A DNA stretch of 28,311 nt from Gammaproteobacteria bacterium (GCA_002717305.1 PBDH01000031.1:1-28311), one strand, 5' to 3'. Counted from the stretch's first letter, positions 17,047 through 25,648 are shown. The notes: generated by a model not told the origin, from the sequence alone. Program-made: numbers and translations.

Positions 17047-17649
17047 TCAGGCGTCTCGCCCCTGAATTTGAAGTTTTGCAACCTCGGACTCAAGCTCACA
17101 AAGCCGCTTACACGAGTCCTCCATTTCAAAAAACGACTGTTTCACTTCGTTATCGAATGGCAACAACTCGGTTAAACGAGCACCTACCTCGCTAGCGTCT
17201 GTATAATCAATTTCGGTGTAAAGGCCACGAACTGTCGGATGCATCTGCAAGCTTTTAAGGAGTCCAACTAGACCTGCGTGCTCGACCGAAACCTCATCGG
17301 ATGACTCTAAAGGCAAATCCACGGCATCAGCAAGCCATAATCCATCCTCACGTTGCCTTGGATTGAACAGCTGCTGCTTCCGCTCTCCAACGGCTAGAAT
17401 ACCAAGCAGTCCATTATCCAAACGATCAAAGTCACGAATTGACACCTCACATCCAAGATCTGCGAATCCCTCAGACCGCGCCATAGTTACGATAAAATGC
17501 TCACCATCTCGCATACATTGGCCAACCATATCGAGGTATCTCGCCTCAAAAATTTGGAGCGGAAGCCTACCTCCTGGAAACAACACAAGGGGGAGGGGAA
17601 ACAGCGGTTTAGTCACAGCAACCTCTGGTTTGGCTAAATCTGATGTCAT
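17047..17649 (-). CDS. LON peptidase N-terminal-type substrate-binding domain protein
   Basis: A 200-residue protein consisting only of the LON substrate-binding (PUA-like) domain: it opens PLFPLPLVLFPGGRLPLQIFEARYLDMV (residues 15-42), the classical Lon N-terminal motif, followed by the beta-rich core and a helical C-terminus (about 160-200). The AAA+ ATPase and protease domains of Lon are absent. Stand-alone LON-domain proteins are widespread in proteobacteria, and their biochemical function is not established; a ligand- or protein-binding adaptor is possible. No signal peptide, so cytosolic. It lies 31 bases after mpl and 49 bases before proA on the same strand. No strong Shine-Dalgarno precedes the ATG. 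Confidence 0.92.
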   Translation of the reverse strand: MTSDLAKPEVAVTKPLFPLPLVLFPGGRLPLQIFEARYLDMVGQCMRDGEHFIVTMARSEGFADLGCEVSIRDFDRLDNGLLGILAVGERKQQLFNPRQREDGLWLADAVDLPLESSDEVSVEHAGLVGLLKSLQMHPTVRGLYTEIDYTDASEVGARLTELLPFDNEVKQSFFEMEDSCKRLCELESEVAKLQIQGRDA

Positions 17650-17680
17650 GTGTGAGATGTTGCGGTTATTTCTAATTTTT

Positions 17681-19000
17681 TCAACACTTAGTCAACCGTG
17701 CTACCAGACGGCTTTGAATCCCAGAAAATCCGCCATTCGACATAAAAATAATTTGACCAGATGCTTGCTGAGCTAGTTGCGTTTCAAGCGCCACCATATC
17801 TCGAATTACCATCGATGTTCCGTCGGGTCGCAACAATAAACCCTCATCCCAAGTTATGGTTTCGGGCAATACCCAGTAGACAAAGTCAGCACAGGCGGCT
17901 GATGCCAAAAGAGTCTCGCTATGGACGCCAGCCTTCATAGTGTTCGATCGTAGCTCAATCACAGCAATAAGAGGGGCCCCTTCTTGTGTCAAGGCATCTA
18001 GGGTATTGGCTATTGCAGTCGGATGATGTGCAAAATCGTCCCATACCTTCAATGATCCATTCTCAAACAATAAATTCAGACGTCGAGCAACTCCCCGAAA
18101 TTCGCCTAGGGCAGAAAATGCTCGATCTATGGGCACATTAATAGTGTGGGCCATTGCGACAGCCAATTCTGCATTTTGCGCGTTCTGGAACCCCCGCATT
18201 AGCCACTCAATCTTCATATCCAAGCCGCCAGCTAACAGTTGGTCGCCATTACTTTTGAAATCGATGGCTGTACCCTCGCCGATTGAAATCTGATTCGACC
18301 AACAGCCTTTTTTCAAGACACGCTTTATCGAATCGATGCCTGCCCTACTGATGATAAAACCAGAGCGCGGTACACGACGGATCGCATGATGAAACTGTGT
18401 TTCAATATCGTTAAGATCCAAAAAAATATCCGCGTGATCAAATTCAAGGTTATTGATCCCAAAAATATCAGCATGATAATGAATAAATTTTGAACGTTTA
18501 TCAAAAAAAGCCGTGTCATATTCGTCTGCTTCGACAACGAAGATCGCTCCACCCCCTCCACGAGCCGAAATACCAAAGTTCTCCGGAACGCCTCCCACTA
18601 AAAACCCTGGGTCCAACCCTTCATACTCTAAAATCCAAGCAAGCATACTGGTAGTGGTAGTCTTACCGTGAGTGCCAGACACGGCAAGCACTGTCATATC
18701 TGAGGTCAAGCGCCCAAGTAATTCGGGGCCAGAAATGAAAGGAATCTTACCGTCAAGGACCGCTTCAACTAGCGGGTTACCGCGGGACATTGCATTACCA
18801 ATCACCACCAAATCGAGATCACTCGATAGTACGGCAGGGTGATATCCCTCATGCAGAAAAATCCCAGCTTCTCGCAATTGATCAGACATCGGTGGATAGA
18901 CGTGCTGATCCGATCCGGTCACTTGCCAACCCTGTTGCTTACAAATTTGTGCCAGTCCGCCCATGAAGGTGCCACAAATACCGAGGATATGGATCTTCAA
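17681..19000 (-). CDS. mpl: UDP-MurNAc:L-Ala-gamma-D-Glu-meso-DAP ligase Mpl
   Basis: Peptidoglycan-recycling ligase that joins the recovered tripeptide directly to UDP-MurNAc. 439 residues. The start MKIHILGICGTFMGGLA is the family hallmark, followed by GSDQHVYPPMS, the P-loop SGTHGKTTTT (residues 108-117), FVVEADEYDTAFFDKRSKF, NNLEFDHADIF, the ligase C-domain DDFAHHPTAI and the closing MSNGGFSGI. It differs from MurC in these motifs. The initiation codon is TTG at 19000; the alignment to the family start leaves no other choice. First gene of the minus-strand block. It serves the products generated by MltB, RlpA and DacA encoded downstream, after import and trimming. Confidence 0.97.
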   Translation of the reverse strand: MKIHILGICGTFMGGLAQICKQQGWQVTGSDQHVYPPMSDQLREAGIFLHEGYHPAVLSSDLDLVVIGNAMSRGNPLVEAVLDGKIPFISGPELLGRLTSDMTVLAVSGTHGKTTTTSMLAWILEYEGLDPGFLVGGVPENFGISARGGGGAIFVVEADEYDTAFFDKRSKFIHYHADIFGINNLEFDHADIFLDLNDIETQFHHAIRRVPRSGFIISRAGIDSIKRVLKKGCWSNQISIGEGTAIDFKSNGDQLLAGGLDMKIEWLMRGFQNAQNAELAVAMAHTINVPIDRAFSALGEFRGVARRLNLLFENGSLKVWDDFAHHPTAIANTLDALTQEGAPLIAVIELRSNTMKAGVHSETLLASAACADFVYWVLPETITWDEGLLLRPDGTSMVIRDMVALETQLAQQASGQIIFMSNGGFSGIQSRLVARLTKC

Positions 19001-19183
19001 CGCTTATGCTCTCACTACTTCTCGCTTAAGCATAGTGGCATCATGAAGTAAAAACGGCAATTTTGAGCGTTATACCTTGCTGCGTGAGCAATTTGAGCTC
19101 GTATCGCTTGAAATACTTCGTAAACCACCGGACACTTGCGCCCGTCGCCACATCAACTTAATCATTAACTATCTGAGGATCCT
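19001..19183. promoter_or_regulatory. Divergent intergenic region between mpl and ppa
   Basis: At 183 bases this is the longest non-coding stretch in the window and must hold the promoters for ppa (plus) and probably mpl (minus). I do not see a convincing sigma-70 promoter on either strand. It has a GAGGAT ribosome site five bases before the ppa ATG, and two short interleaved inverted repeats near the mpl end: TATGCT/AGCATA and TACTTC/GAAGTA, each 6 bases. These are short enough to be chance. Confidence 0.45.
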
Positions 19184-19711
19184 ATGAGCTTCAATGATAT
19201 ACCCGCGGGAAAGGATATTCCGAACGACATTTTTGTCGCTATCGAAATTCCTTCCAATTCCACCCCTGTTAAATATGAGATCGAAAAAGACTACGATGCC
19301 ATATTTGTGGATCGCTTCATGGCCACTCCAATGTTCTATCCCACAAATTACGGGTACATCCCAAATACACTGTCTGATGACGGCGATCCCTTGGATGTAC
19401 TAGTCGTGACGCCCTACCCGATACAAGCAGGCTCAGTAATCCGCTCTCGTCCTATTGGTGTTCTTGATATGAGTGATGAAGGAGGCCGTGATTCAAAAGT
19501 TCTTGCTGTTCCACACGATAAACTAACCATCCTATATAGAGAGATTAGAGAACCACAAGATCTAGGCTCTTTATTACTCGACCAAATTGCGCACTTCTTT
19601 GAAAACTACAAGGACCTTGAAGATGGTAAGTGGGTCAAGGTTGATGGCTGGCGGGGAGCAGACGCCGCTCGCGATACTATCATCGCATCTGTAGAAGCCG
19701 CAAAAAAGTAA
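19184..19711 (+). CDS. ppa: Inorganic pyrophosphatase (family I)
   Basis: Hydrolyses pyrophosphate to phosphate, pulling biosynthetic reactions such as tRNA charging and NAD synthesis forward. 175 residues (E. coli 176). The family I signature [10 protein letters not shown] is present; metal-binding Asp residues are D66, D71, D97 and D102, matching the E. coli pattern (65, 70, 97, 102). The N-terminus ([19 protein letters not shown]) and [11 protein letters not shown] near the end are also typical. GAGGAT precedes the ATG by five bases. It is convergent with the DUF2333 gene, and the two stop codons abut with no intervening base. Confidence 0.98.
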   Translation: MSFNDIPAGKDIPNDIFVAIEIPSNSTPVKYEIEKDYDAIFVDRFMATPMFYPTNYGYIPNTLSDDGDPLDVLVVTPYPIQAGSVIRSRPIGVLDMSDEGGRDSKVLAVPHDKLTILYREIREPQDLGSLLLDQIAHFFENYKDLEDGKWVKVDGWRGADAARDTIIASVEAAKK

Positions 19712-20731
19712 TCAGCCTAATGTTAGCAAAGCACGCAGATCAGAAATGGCTGCGTGCGCTCTTGCGATGTAACTTGCCATCACAAGCGAATGGTTGGCAA
19801 AAATACCAAATCCGGATCCGTTGAGAATCGTCGGTGACCAAACATTCTGTTGCGTAGCCTCGAGTTCCCGGACAACCTGTTTTAAAGACACTCGCGCATT
19901 TTTATCATCTAACACAGCGCCAAAATCTCTCTCTAACGCACGAAGAATATGAAGTAACGCCCATGCGGAACCACGAGCCTCGAAGAAAATATCATCAATC
20001 TTTATCCACGGGGTTTTAATCACACGTTCCGAAACTTCCATAGTCGATTGGTTGGCCGCAGGGTCGCCGGCAAGATCTGTGTTGAAACGTGCCTGACCCA
20101 CGCTTGCTGAAAGCCTCTGACTAAGCGAGCCAAGACGTGTTTCAACATCTGCTAGATAATTACGCAAATTATCTGCACGGGCGTATACCTGAGCGTTTTC
20201 CCCAGGTGTTGCCAGTCGAATCTGATATGACTGAAGTGACTGAAACGCTTTCTTATAACTCGACTCGGCGGAAGGGAACCATTTCTGACTGTCATAGTTT
20301 AAAGCCGGCTCAGCAATAACTAAGTCCGCATCCTCAGTCGATTGTGATTGACTCCTCGAAAGATCCTTACGTAGGGCACGAGCCAAGTCTCTGGCTTGGA
20401 CTAGGGCACCGAATTCCCAGTTAGGCATGTTGTCCAGCCATAACCCAGGTGGAGTGACATCATTCGTTAAGTATCCACCGGGTTTTTCAAGCAGCGTGTC
20501 GATAATGAAAATAAGTGTACCGACGGTCGCATTCCCAATTGTTAGTCTTTGATCAGACGGCGCCGTAGTAGCGAGAATATCGTCTATGGGACTTTGCTCA
20601 GCGGGTTGGCTCCAGTGAATTCCGAGAAGTACTGCACCTAACAAATATAATAGGAACGCACCTACACTGGCAGCCAACCATTTCGATTGAGTGCCAAGGT
20701 TCATCAAACGGATTTTAAATTTTGCAAACAT
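19712..20731 (-). CDS. DUF2333 family inner-membrane protein
   Basis: 339 residues; I recognise the DUF2333 family from KPGGYLTNDVTPPGLWLDNMPNWEFGALVQARDLARALRKDLSRS (about residues 83-127). One N-terminal membrane helix (about 18-38, WLAASVGAFLLYLLGAVLLGI) precedes a largely helical soluble part, so it should be a bitopic protein with the bulk outside the cytosol, though topology is inferred. Function is not established. The second half contains SAWALLHILRALERDFGAVL and a conserved FGIFANHSLVMASYIARAHAAI stretch. The ATG is 38 bases from the start of the divergent DsbD-alpha gene; the stop abuts ppa. Confidence 0.88.
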   Translation of the reverse strand: MFAKFKIRLMNLGTQSKWLAASVGAFLLYLLGAVLLGIHWSQPAEQSPIDDILATTAPSDQRLTIGNATVGTLIFIIDTLLEKPGGYLTNDVTPPGLWLDNMPNWEFGALVQARDLARALRKDLSRSQSQSTEDADLVIAEPALNYDSQKWFPSAESSYKKAFQSLQSYQIRLATPGENAQVYARADNLRNYLADVETRLGSLSQRLSASVGQARFNTDLAGDPAANQSTMEVSERVIKTPWIKIDDIFFEARGSAWALLHILRALERDFGAVLDDKNARVSLKQVVRELEATQQNVWSPTILNGSGFGIFANHSLVMASYIARAHAAISDLRALLTLG

Positions 20732-20769
20732 GCTTATTTCTGTTCTCTTGGTTTGTGACAGAAGGTATT

Positions 20770-21216
20770 ATGTTGCAATATGACGTCCGGAGGTCGCCAG
20801 TGCAACGCGTTGTATTAGGTTATCTTTTAATAGCTAAAGTTTTAATTGCGTCAATTGCGCAAGCCCAAGGTCCTTTCAGTTCGAGTTTTGGTGGGTCCGA
20901 TTTGTTACCAGCAGACCGAGCATTTACCGTGTCACACCCTAAGGCAAATGTCATCGAAATCAATATCGCTGATGGCACCTATCTCTACGACGAGCGAACG
21001 ATCGTTCAAGACGATGTAGGAACCGTCCTTAAGACCTCACGGTCAGGTACAGAAATATACGATGATCCACTTTTGGGCCCGACGCCAATCCACAGGAATA
21101 AGTTACGCATGGTGGTGACCGATGCACCAAGCCTAATGGTACTTACTTTTCAAGGGTGTGCAGATATTGGGTTCTGTTATCCGCCGCAACAAACAGAACT
21201 GTCATTTTCGCGTTAA
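20770..21216 (+). CDS. Stand-alone DsbD N-terminal (alpha) thiol-redox domain protein
   Basis: 148 residues from the ATG at 20770 (GAAGG five bases upstream). A Sec signal peptide covers about 1-33 (VVLGYLLIAKVLIASIAQAQ), so it is exported to the periplasm. The rest matches only the alpha domain of DsbD: LLPADRAFTV, INIADGTYLYDER, SGTEIYDDPL and TFQGCADIGFCYPP. The two cysteines, C130 and C136, have the same six-residue spacing as the interchange pair C103/C109 of E. coli DsbD. The eight-helix membrane domain and C-terminal thioredoxin domain are missing, and only 44 bases separate it from aroQ, so no remnant exists. In Pseudomonas the full dsbD precedes aroQ. An in-frame ATG at 20722 would overlap the divergent gene and spoil the signal peptide. 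Confidence 0.85.
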   Translation: MLQYDVRRSPVQRVVLGYLLIAKVLIASIAQAQGPFSSSFGGSDLLPADRAFTVSHPKANVIEINIADGTYLYDERTIVQDDVGTVLKTSRSGTEIYDDPLLGPTPIHRNKLRMVVTDAPSLMVLTFQGCADIGFCYPPQQTELSFSR

Positions 21217-21260
21217 ATCACGCAAAATAGCGCCACTTTCGATGAAGTTGTGGTGATTTT

Positions 21261-21698
21261 ATGCCTAAGGTGCTCATACTAAACGGTCCCAATCTAAATT
21301 TGCTCGGACGTCGTGAGTCAGATATTTATGGATCGACGAACTTGAACGATCTTGAAACAATACTGGGATCAAATTCTCCTCAAGGCATGCAACTTATCTT
21401 CTTTCAAACTAACCATGAAGGTGAAATGATCGAGCGCATTCACCAATTAATGGATACTCCTGTCGACGGGGTCATCATCAATCCCGCGGCATGGACCCAT
21501 ACCAGCCTAGCGATCCGCGATGCCCTGATTGCTGTAAGCATACCTCTGGTTGAGGTACACATCTCGAATATCCATGCTCGCGAAGCATTTAGACATCACT
21601 CCTACGTTTCGGATATTGCATTAGCGGTTATCGCCGGTTGTGGGATTCAGGGCTATGTATTCGCTCTTGAGACATTGAACCAACAGTTGAAAGGCTAG
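21261..21698 (+). CDS. aroQ: 3-dehydroquinate dehydratase, type II
   Basis: Third step of the shikimate pathway: dehydration of 3-dehydroquinate to 3-dehydroshikimate by the type II dodecameric enzyme. 145 residues, normal length. Motifs: VLILNGPNLNLLGRRESDIYG, with catalytic Tyr Y23, FFQTNHEGEMIERIH, INPAAWTHTSLAIRDAL and catalytic His H100 in VEVHISNIHAREAFRHHS. Most relatives have REP where this protein has RES. It leads directly into accB (9-base gap), the common aroQ-accB-accC order. The gap upstream contains an inverted repeat that might mask its weak ribosome site. Confidence 0.98.
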   Translation: MPKVLILNGPNLNLLGRRESDIYGSTNLNDLETILGSNSPQGMQLIFFQTNHEGEMIERIHQLMDTPVDGVIINPAAWTHTSLAIRDALIAVSIPLVEVHISNIHAREAFRHHSYVSDIALAVIAGCGIQGYVFALETLNQQLKG

Positions 21699-21707
21699 GC
21701 TGGAATT

Positions 21708-22166
21708 ATGGATATTCGTAAAATCAAAAAACTGATCGAATTACTCCACGATACGGATGTGGCTGAAATTGAAATTTCCGAGGGTGAAGAAAGCGTGCGA
21801 ATCACGCGTGGTAACTCCAATCAAGTGACCATACAGAGCCCACAGACCAACTGGCCACCGGGAAGTGTCACACCACAACCCGTCGTAACGATGACGACGA
21901 AGGAGACAGCGCCAGCTTCTGCGGCCACATCAGGACATCGTGTGAAGTCACCAATGGTAGGCACCTTTTACCGCTCTCCATCTCCAGACGCAGCCGCTTT
22001 TATCGAAATCGGAAGTGAAGTAAAGCGGGGTGATACTATTTGCATCGTCGAGGCAATGAAAATGATGAATCAGATTGAGGCCGATACGTCTGGTAAAGTG
22101 CTCGAAATTCTTGTCGAGGATGGCGATCCCGTCGAATTCGATCAGCCGCTAGTAGTGATCGGGTAA
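21708..22166 (+). CDS. accB: Biotin carboxyl carrier protein of acetyl-CoA carboxylase
   Basis: Carries biotin between the carboxylase (AccC) and transferase (AccAD) halves of acetyl-CoA carboxylase, the committed step of fatty-acid synthesis. 152 residues. The N-terminal dimerisation segment starts [23 protein letters not shown], followed by a Pro/Thr/Ala-rich linker (about 42-78) and the biotinyl domain (about 78-152). The biotinylated lysine is K118 in [13 protein letters not shown]; the thumb-like [16 protein letters not shown] region is present. Four bases separate it from accC. Confidence 0.98.
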   Translation: MDIRKIKKLIELLHDTDVAEIEISEGEESVRITRGNSNQVTIQSPQTNWPPGSVTPQPVVTMTTKETAPASAATSGHRVKSPMVGTFYRSPSPDAAAFIEIGSEVKRGDTICIVEAMKMMNQIEADTSGKVLEILVEDGDPVEFDQPLVVIG

Positions 22167-22170
22167 TTCA

Positions 22171-23514
22171 ATGTTTGAAAAAATCGTCATTGCCAACCGG
22201 GGTGAAATCGCGCTTCGAGTACTTAGAGCATGCCGTCAACTTGGCATTAAATCGGTGGCTGTACATTCCATGTGCGATCGTAACCTGAAACACGTAAAGC
22301 TCGCTGATGAGGCCGTATGTATCGGACCGAACCCATCCAGTCAAAGTTATCTTAACGTGCCAGCAATTATCGCAGCAGCTGAGGTAACTGATGCACAGGC
22401 AATCCATCCTGGTTACGGATTTTTGGCCGAAAATGCAGATTTTGCAGAACGTGTTGAAGAGTCAGGCTTCACATTCATTGGCCCGTCTTCATCGACTATT
22501 CGGTTAATGGGGAACAAGGTTGCCGCAATTCAAGCGATGCAAGCAGCGAATGTGCCGACAGTCCCTGGGTCAAACGGTTCCTTAGGTGATGACGATGCGA
22601 AAAATCTCAAAATTGCAAAGGACATCGGTTTCCCTGTCATAGTAAAAGCAGCAGCAGGCGGCGGTGGCCGAGGTATGCGAGTCGTTCATGCCGAAGCCGA
22701 CGTTTTGAGCTCAATTCAAATCACCAAATCCGAGGCTAAGGCGGCATTTGGTGACGCAACCGTCTATCTTGAAAAGTTTCTTGACAAACCGCGTCATGTT
22801 GAAGTGCAAGTATTAGCTGACAAACATGGTAATGCAATTCATCTTTTCGACCGCGATTGCTCACTACAACGCCGTCATCAAAAGGTATTGGAGGAAGCAC
22901 CAGCTCCTCAAGTCGATCAAAGGGCGCGTGCCCAAGTTCTTGAGGCTTGTATTACAGCCTGTAAAAACATGGGTTACGTCGGTGCCGGCACATTTGAGTT
23001 TTTATATGAAGACTCTAGATTTTACTTCATTGAAATGAATACGCGCGTGCAAGTTGAACACCCTGTGAGTGAAATGATTACAGGAATTGATATCATTCGC
23101 GAACAAATTTCAATTGCTGCTGGTAACGCCCTATCGGTTACGCAAGACGAAATCAAACTTAACGGGCACGCCGTTGAGTGCCGTATCAATGCGGAGAATC
23201 CATATACCTTTTTGCCGAGTCCTGGATTAATTTCAAGGTATCATCCGCCGGGTGGACCAGGCGTTCGTGTGGACTCGCATATCTATTCAGGCTATCCAGT
23301 TCCACCATACTACGACTCGATGATCGCTAAGTTTATTACTCATGGTGCTACCCGTGGAGAAGCGTTAAGGCGGATGGAGATAGCTCTATCAGAATCACTG
23401 ATAGATGGTATTCAAACAAATATCCCGCTTCAGCAAGATATTGTGACAGATGAAAAGTTCCTCAGCGGTCCCGTTAGCATTCACTACCTTGAGAAGAAAT
23501 TAGGTCTATCGTGA
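22171..23514 (+). CDS. accC: Biotin carboxylase subunit of acetyl-CoA carboxylase
   Basis: ATP- and bicarbonate-dependent carboxylation of the biotin on AccB. 447 residues (E. coli 449). N-terminal preATP-grasp domain opens [25 protein letters not shown]; the ATP-grasp domain has the glycine-rich lid [26 protein letters not shown] and [23 protein letters not shown], which includes catalytic Glu and Arg residues. The C-terminal biotin-carboxylase domain starts [13 protein letters not shown]. Its TGA stop is overlapped by the GTG start of prmA (GTGA). Confidence 0.99.
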   Translation: MFEKIVIANRGEIALRVLRACRQLGIKSVAVHSMCDRNLKHVKLADEAVCIGPNPSSQSYLNVPAIIAAAEVTDAQAIHPGYGFLAENADFAERVEESGFTFIGPSSSTIRLMGNKVAAIQAMQAANVPTVPGSNGSLGDDDAKNLKIAKDIGFPVIVKAAAGGGGRGMRVVHAEADVLSSIQITKSEAKAAFGDATVYLEKFLDKPRHVEVQVLADKHGNAIHLFDRDCSLQRRHQKVLEEAPAPQVDQRARAQVLEACITACKNMGYVGAGTFEFLYEDSRFYFIEMNTRVQVEHPVSEMITGIDIIREQISIAAGNALSVTQDEIKLNGHAVECRINAENPYTFLPSPGLISRYHPPGGPGVRVDSHIYSGYPVPPYYDSMIAKFITHGATRGEALRRMEIALSESLIDGIQTNIPLQQDIVTDEKFLSGPVSIHYLEKKLGLS

Positions 23515-24395
23515 CCCAATTTCGGCAGCTCACATTATCAGCCGCCGGCAACCAAGTAGAGCTCCTTGAAGAACTCTTATTTTTGGTAAACGCTCAAGCA
23601 GTGACGTTGGTCGATGATGGTGACACGCCCATTCTCGAGCCGCCGGTTGGGAGCCATCCAGTGTGGCCGCAGACCCAAGTTAAAGCGTTATTTTACGACG
23701 AAAGACCGCATTCTAAAATTCTCAAGGATATTGCGACATACCTTCGGCGCGCCAATATTCTGGTCGAGCTGCCCGAAGAACTCACACCGCTTCCTGATCA
23801 AGATTGGGTTAAAGCATCCCTTAATTCTTTTAAACCAATCAAAGTCGGCATTTTCTGGATCAAACCATCATGGAATGATGATCCAATTCCTGAGGACCTT
23901 ACATTACTGAATCTGGATCCTGGGCTTGCATTTGGGACGGGCACGCATCCGACGACTCAGCTTTGTCTCGAGTGGCTCAGTGCGAACCCTCCCTCAGGAC
24001 AAACTATCATGGACTTTGGATGTGGATCAGGAATTTTGGGCATCGCAGCTGGCTGCCTAGGTGCTAGTCAAATAACCGGCTATGATATCGATCCTCAAGC
24101 TCTCATCGCGACCAAGCAGAATGCAAGTCTTAATCACCTTACAATCGAGACAGTGTTACCAAACCAGATAGCAGGTCGTGCATACGACGTTGTAATTGCC
24201 AATATCCTTGCAAACCCATTGATCGAGCTTGCGAGCATGCTATATGAACTTACGGGACGAGGTGGCAAAATCGTTTTAGCTGGTCTGTTAGATGAACAAG
24301 CCGATCAAGTTAGGGCTGCTTATCCTGCAATCACCTTTGACACTGACGTATCCAAAGAAGACTGGACTCGTCTTTCGGGAACTAAAGTCGAGTAA
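23511..24395 (+). CDS. prmA: Ribosomal protein L11 methyltransferase PrmA
   Basis: SAM-dependent trimethylation of ribosomal protein L11. 294 residues (E. coli 293) from a GTG start that overlaps the accC stop by four bases. An N-terminal L11-recognition domain (about 1-95) contains [45 protein letters not shown] (136-156) leads into the SAM-binding motif [13 protein letters not shown] (168-180), and [15 protein letters not shown] is the family's catalytic-core motif. Five bases separate it from dusB. Confidence 0.98.
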   Translation: MTQFRQLTLSAAGNQVELLEELLFLVNAQAVTLVDDGDTPILEPPVGSHPVWPQTQVKALFYDERPHSKILKDIATYLRRANILVELPEELTPLPDQDWVKASLNSFKPIKVGIFWIKPSWNDDPIPEDLTLLNLDPGLAFGTGTHPTTQLCLEWLSANPPSGQTIMDFGCGSGILGIAAGCLGASQITGYDIDPQALIATKQNASLNHLTIETVLPNQIAGRAYDVVIANILANPLIELASMLYELTGRGGKIVLAGLLDEQADQVRAAYPAITFDTDVSKEDWTRLSGTKVE

Positions 24396-24400
24396 TCGCT

Positions 24401-25390
24401 TTGCGTATCGGTTCACACCAATTTGATAACCCAATTTGGTTAGCACCTATGGCTGGTGTGACCGATCGCCCTGTTCGCATTTTGTGTCGAACACTCGGGG
24501 CGGGTATGGCAATTTCCGAAATGGTTCATTCTGATACCAACCTATGGGATACAAAAAAAACCGATCGGCGACTCGATATCCGAGATGAGCCCGGCCCAAT
24601 CAGCATTCAGATAGCAGGCCATGACCCTAAATTGATGGCGAAGGCTGCCCGCGCGAACGAGGAACGGGGAGCAGATATCATCGATATCAATCTCGGCTGT
24701 CCTGCAAAAAAAGTTCTAAAAAAAGCGGCTGGATCTGCGCTGATGCGTGACGAAGTACTCTGCGCTGAGATTTTTCGACAAGTAGTCAATGCCGTGCAGA
24801 TCCCCGTCACCGTTAAAATGAGAACCGGCTGGGATCATCTATCTAAAAATGGTCCCGCAATTGCAAAAATGGCTGAGGAACTCGGCCTTCAAGCGGTTAC
24901 GATGCACGGAAGAACGCGTTGTGATATGTATAAAGGCGGTGCCGAATACGACACCATTCAACGCACGCGTGAAGCGGTCCAAATTCCATTAATCGCTAAT
25001 GGCGACATTACGTCGGCCCAGAAGGCTCGCGAGGTTTTATCCGCTACTGGAGCAGATGCGGTCATGATCGGTCGCGGAACTCAGGGTGACCCTTGGCTTC
25101 CAGGAATCATAGCCGCTCAACTTGATGGTCGATCGTTATCTCGTCCCTCTGTCGATGTTCAAATCGCGACAGTGGCCAAACTCATCCGAGAGATTCAATT
25201 GTTCTATGGCGAACAAACTGGCGTAAAAATGGCACGTAAACACATGCAATGGTTCTTAAAACGATTTGCAAATGGCCTCGAAGCGTGGTCACATCTTAAT
25301 CCTATCATTGACCCAGATGAGCAATATCAACGATTTATAGAATTAATAGACGGAGGAGGACTCCGCGATGGGACTGAAAGAACTGGTTAG
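24401..25390 (+). CDS. dusB: tRNA-dihydrouridine synthase DusB
   Basis: FMN-dependent reduction of specific uridines to dihydrouridine in tRNA. 329 residues (E. coli 321). The start codon is TTG at 24401, which gives the family start MRIGSHQFDNPIWLAPMAGVTDRPVR. The catalytic Cys is C100 in DINLGCPAKKVLKKAAGSALM; FMN-phosphate-binding motifs are TVKMRTGW, ANGDITSAQKA and GADAVMIGRGTQGDPW. The end of the gene carries the Shine-Dalgarno of fis and overlaps it by 23 bases. dusB-fis is a conserved gammaproteobacterial operon in which dusB is transcribed ahead of fis. Confidence 0.98.
   Translation: MRIGSHQFDNPIWLAPMAGVTDRPVRILCRTLGAGMAISEMVHSDTNLWDTKKTDRRLDIRDEPGPISIQIAGHDPKLMAKAARANEERGADIIDINLGCPAKKVLKKAAGSALMRDEVLCAEIFRQVVNAVQIPVTVKMRTGWDHLSKNGPAIAKMAEELGLQAVTMHGRTRCDMYKGGAEYDTIQRTREAVQIPLIANGDITSAQKAREVLSATGADAVMIGRGTQGDPWLPGIIAAQLDGRSLSRPSVDVQIATVAKLIREIQLFYGEQTGVKMARKHMQWFLKRFANGLEAWSHLNPIIDPDEQYQRFIELIDGGGLRDGTERTG
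25352..25359 (+). promoter_or_regulatory. Strong ribosome binding site of fis inside dusB
   Basis: GGAGGAGG lies eight bases before the fis ATG, within the last codons of dusB. It fixes the fis start at 25368: in the fis frame an in-frame TAG at 25347-25349 lies immediately upstream, so no longer Fis is possible. Confidence 0.8.
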
Positions 25391-25595
25391 AAAGCATATT
25401 GACCAGTATTTCGAAGAGCTCGATGGTGAGATTCCACAGGATCTATATGAACTCGCAGTTGGTCAGGTGGAACACGCTCTTCTTGAGGCTACGCTACATC
25501 AAAGCAACAACAACCAATCGAGAGCGGCCGAGATGCTTGGCATCAGTCGCGGAACATTACGTACACGCATGAAGCTTTTCGGTTTACTCTCCTAG
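25368..25595 (+). CDS. fis: Short Fis-family nucleoid DNA-binding protein
   Basis: 75 residues, against 98 in E. coli and about 107 in Pseudomonas. The core helices (residues 2-47, including [20 protein letters not shown]) and the C-terminal helix-turn-helix (about 48-72, [25 protein letters not shown]) align well with E. coli Fis, so dimerisation and DNA bending should be retained. The N-terminal beta-hairpin arm needed for contact with invertases (residues ~11-26 in E. coli) is absent. Confident start, given the GGAGGAGG site and the upstream in-frame stop. Fis normally controls rRNA promoters and chromosome topology. It overlaps dusB by 23 bases. Confidence 0.93.
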   Translation: MGLKELVRKHIDQYFEELDGEIPQDLYELAVGQVEHALLEATLHQSNNNQSRAAEMLGISRGTLRTRMKLFGLLS

Positions 25596-25631
25596 ATCGC
25601 TCAAGACACTGGTACACTTGCCGCGTTTTTC

Positions 25632-25639
25632 AAGGAGGT
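25632..25639 (+). promoter_or_regulatory. Strong ribosome binding site of purH
   Basis: AAGGAGGT, nearly the full anti-Shine-Dalgarno complement, nine bases before the ATG at 25649. The 53-base fis-purH gap otherwise shows nothing: I see neither a hairpin terminator nor a PurR-like operator. Confidence 0.75.
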
Positions 25640-25648
25640 TGTAGAAGG

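Noticed and set aside
19002..19050. Interleaved 6-base inverted repeats in the mpl-ppa region as an operator
   Set aside because: The arms are short, loops are long and the two repeats are mutually exclusive; not distinguishable from chance without comparative data.
20767..20772. CATAAT on the minus strand as a -10 for the DUF2333 gene
   Set aside because: No -35 match at 16-18 bases, and the hexamer overlaps the start codon of the divergent gene.
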